The translations under genes and the position numbers were made by a program. Of a stretch of DNA of 7,748 nt, positions 6,816 to 7,748 are shown one piece after another (position 1 is the first letter of the stretch; the number at the start of each line of letters is the position of its first letter). Location of the stretch: NCBI GenBank assembly GCA_014879345.1, contig JACSSI010000207.1, positions 1 through 7,748 on the forward strand, given 5' to 3'. The notes beneath the pieces are model-generated. The model was not told the DNA's origin. It searched no databases and saw only the letters and a list, made by a program, of their open reading frames with translations. This DNA is from Anaerolineae bacterium. Its GTDB lineage: Bacteria > Chloroflexota > Anaerolineae > Promineifilales > Promineifilaceae.

Positions 6816-6870
6816 GGGTGACGGCTTCGTTTGCAGAGTAGATGACTCTATCAGAAACGGCCGTTCACCC
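6816..6870. other. 55-nt interrupted hairpin between hydrolase and exporter genes
   Basis: Three nested stems can form: GGGTGACGGC (6816-6825) with GCCGTTCACCC (6860-6870, one bulged base); CGTTT (6828-6832) with AAACG (6855-6859); and AGAGT (6835-6839) with ACTCT (6845-6849) around a 5-nt loop. Neither strand has a T-tract after it, so it is not a classic terminator. It contains one ACGGCCGT copy and shares 17 bases, CAGAAACGGCCGTTCAC (6852-6868), with the lipoprotein terminator (832-848). It could be an mRNA processing or stability element, or a degraded repeat. Confidence 0.55.
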
Positions 6871-6902
6871 TGAGCCTGACCTAAGAGAGAAATGATGGTG
6901 CG

Positions 6903-7562
6903 TCACAAGGTTATGTCAAATGGTTCATCGTTGACATCCATATCCCAGGTGGCATCACCGAAAAAACGACCATGATCCTTGTTCACAAACGCTTCAATCT
7001 CAGCCCGCTTGTCGCCAAGCCGGAAAGAAGAGCCGTGTCCCGGATAACAAACCGTATCATCAGGCCACGACAGTACCACGTGGCGCAATGTCTCTAACGT
7101 TGTCGCAAACTGCTGTTCAGACCAGGTTTTGCCAGGGCCGCCTTCAAAAATCGTGTCACCCACGATGATGCGATGGTCGCCTTCAAGGGCAAAGCAAATC
7201 TGGTCGTCGATGTGGCCGGGCGCATAAATAACCCGCAGTGTATGTTGCCCAACTTGCACCGCATCCCCATCAGCCAGCCAGCGATCTGCATGGATGGTAA
7301 TACCGCCAGCGTGCGGATTGTCATTTGCCATCAGCGGCACTTGCAACCGGCGGCGCATCACGTCTAATGCGCCGATATGATCACCATGGGAATGCGTCAG
7401 CAAAATAGCAACAGGGTTGCTGCCTGCCAGCATCGCTTCCAGGTCGTCCGGGTCGGCGCCGGGATCGATTAGCACGCTTTCACCTGTTTGGGAGCACACC
7501 AGCGCGTAGGTATTCATGCCCCACGGGCCAACTTGTCTGGTACGTAATTCCATTTTTGTCAT
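6903..7562 (-). CDS. Metallo-beta-lactamase-fold hydrolase, glyoxalase II-like
   Basis: The protein has 219 residues from the ATG at 7562. The metal-binding motif THSHGDH (56-62) gives His57, His59, Asp61 and His62. APGH (114-117), GDT (135-137) and PGHG (174-177) add His117, Asp136 and His176, so the full glyoxalase-II-type two-metal ligand set is present. The family hydrolyses thioesters or other esters, and some members have related redox roles; the true substrate is unknown. After His117 the usual T-P-G-S is replaced by IDDQ, which may change the substrate pocket. There is no signal peptide, so it is probably cytoplasmic. The frame stays open upstream to a TTG at 7574, but GGAGG lies within that extension, five bases before the ATG at 7562, which fixes the start. 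Confidence 0.87.
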   Translation of the reverse strand: MTKMELRTRQVGPWGMNTYALVCSQTGESVLIDPGADPDDLEAMLAGSNPVAILLTHSHGDHIGALDVMRRRLQVPLMANDNPHAGGITIHADRWLADGDAVQVGQHTLRVIYAPGHIDDQICFALEGDHRIIVGDTIFEGGPGKTWSEQQFATTLETLRHVVLSWPDDTVCYPGHGSSFRLGDKRAEIEAFVNKDHGRFFGDATWDMDVNDEPFDITL

Positions 7563-7567
7563 CAGTT

Positions 7568-7572
7568 CCTCC
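7568..7572 (-). promoter_or_regulatory. Ribosome binding site of the hydrolase gene
   Basis: GGAGG on the minus strand, five bases before the ATG at 7562. It decides the start: the longer TTG-initiated form would place this site inside the coding sequence. Confidence 0.85.
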
Positions 7573-7585
7573 AAAATTATGGCTA

Positions 7586-7599
7586 AGTAAGCGTTCGTT
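7586..7599. promoter_or_regulatory. LacI-type operator candidate, left copy
   Basis: AGTAAGCGTTCGTT resembles the degenerate palindromes bound by LacI-family repressors. Its first 11 bases are the exact reverse complement of GAACGCTTACT in the right copy (7666-7676). It sits about 25-40 bp upstream of the hydrolase start. No regulator gene is visible in the window. Confidence 0.35.
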
Positions 7600-7611
7600 T
7601 TTAACTTGTCG

Positions 7612-7644
7612 AGATTGGTCCAATCTTGAAGATTGGGCCAATCT
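7612..7644. repeat. 33 bp near-perfect palindrome
   Basis: Two 15-mers, AGATTGGTCCAATCT (7612-7626) and AGATTGGGCCAATCT (7630-7644), are each palindromic around a central base. Together they form a 33 bp palindrome broken only by one T/G pair and the centre base. Between them CCAATCTTGAAGATTGG is also palindromic. No T-tract follows on either strand, so it is not a usual terminator. It is centred almost exactly within the outer 11 bp inverted repeat (7586-7596 and 7666-7676). Confidence 0.85.
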
Positions 7645-7662
7645 GAAAACCGCTAAATTATT

Positions 7663-7676
7663 TGTGAACGCTTACT
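7663..7676. promoter_or_regulatory. LacI-type operator candidate, right copy
   Basis: TGTGAACGCTTACT has the TGTnAnCGnTnAC pattern seen in many LacI-family operators. It overlaps a TATAGT (-10-like, minus strand, 7679-7674) that could serve the hydrolase gene, although no good -35 accompanies it. It lies about 45-65 bp before the possible plus-strand starts, so it could act on both directions. Confidence 0.4.
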
Positions 7677-7720
7677 ATACCAGAGGTGGCGCGGTCAGAA
7701 ACCGGCCACAGCGAGTATAA

Positions 7721-7748
7721 ATGGATCACTTCTGGAAGGATTATGAAT
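7721..7748 (+). CDS. Probable start of a divergent gene, truncated by the window
   Basis: Two starts are possible. The ATG at 7721 opens MDHFWKDYE in frame to the window end; it has only GAG five bases upstream. The ATG at 7743 follows GGAAGGATT, a purine-rich stretch that sits rather close to the codon. TATAAA (7716-7721) overlaps the first ATG and could instead be a -10 box, which would favour the second. The position downstream of operator-like repeats supports a real gene, but the product cannot be named from so few codons. Confidence 0.3.

Larger units (their letters stand above)
812..6865. repeat. Dispersed palindrome AACGGCCGTT, ten copies
   Basis: The exact octamer ACGGCCGT occurs at 813, 837, 1089, 1993, 3871, 3931, 5436, 5667, 6164 and 6857 (first base). 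Eight copies are the full decamer AACGGCCGTT; those at 1089 and 6164 differ by one flanking base. Three copies are intergenic. Seven lie in coding sequence in two frames: ACG-GCC-GTT, giving Thr-Ala-Val, five times, and GAC-GGC-CGT, giving Asp-Gly-Arg, twice. None occurs in the DUF389, regulator or hydrolase genes. Random expectation for an 8-mer in this length is about 0.12. The behaviour resembles cyanobacterial HIP1 or an uptake-signal sequence, but its role here is unknown. Confidence 0.9.

Noticed and set aside
7563..7574. TTG start giving a hydrolase four residues longer
   Set aside because: The GGAGG ribosome binding site would fall inside the coding sequence; the ATG at 7562 has correct spacing to it.
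7612..7644. 33 bp palindrome as an intrinsic terminator
   Set aside because: No run of T follows on either strand, and the position between divergent starts does not suit a terminator.

Overview
The window is 7,748 bases of bacterial DNA. It holds five protein genes on the minus strand and the probable first few codons of a divergent plus-strand gene at the right edge. I think the source is a Chloroflexota bacterium (Anaerolineae, Ardenticatenia or Caldilineae type), but this is inference. It rests on a Pro/Thr-rich lipoprotein linker followed by META-type domains, an ArsR-type regulator with a large N-terminal domain, and one strongly over-represented palindrome (AACGGCCGTT). No rRNA, tRNA, CRISPR array, insertion sequence or phage gene was seen.

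Layout from right to left, the direction of transcription. Positions 7563-7742 form a divergent intergenic region with a nested palindrome (33 bp core, 11 bp outer arms) whose outer arms look like LacI-family operators. Next is a metallo-beta-lactamase-fold hydrolase (6903-7562), then a 115 bp gap containing a 55-nt interrupted hairpin, then a DHA3-type MFS exporter (5417-6787). An 86 bp gap follows with a candidate promoter and an octamer repeat array, leading into an ArsR-type winged-helix regulator with a long N-terminal domain (4257-5330). A 228 bp gap with a perfect 12 bp tandem repeat and a candidate promoter precedes a 1,052-residue multidomain lipoprotein (870-4028), which ends at a clear intrinsic terminator (808-845). 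A 311 bp gap separates this from a DUF389 membrane protein (1-558) that runs off the left edge.

The exporter and regulator are neighbours and co-directional, which suggests a regulated efflux pair. The lipoprotein is probably anchored on the outer face of the membrane. It contains three META-like domains, one YbaY/YscW-like domain and two copies of an approximately 230-residue module that I cannot assign to a named family. The hydrolase is probably soluble, with a complete glyoxalase-II-type set of metal ligands. Nothing in the sequence links all five genes into one pathway.

The two most notable signals are the palindrome ACGGCCGT, found ten times in 7.7 kb (about 0.12 expected by chance), including a pair that forms the lipoprotein terminator, and the modular lipoprotein with its internal duplication.
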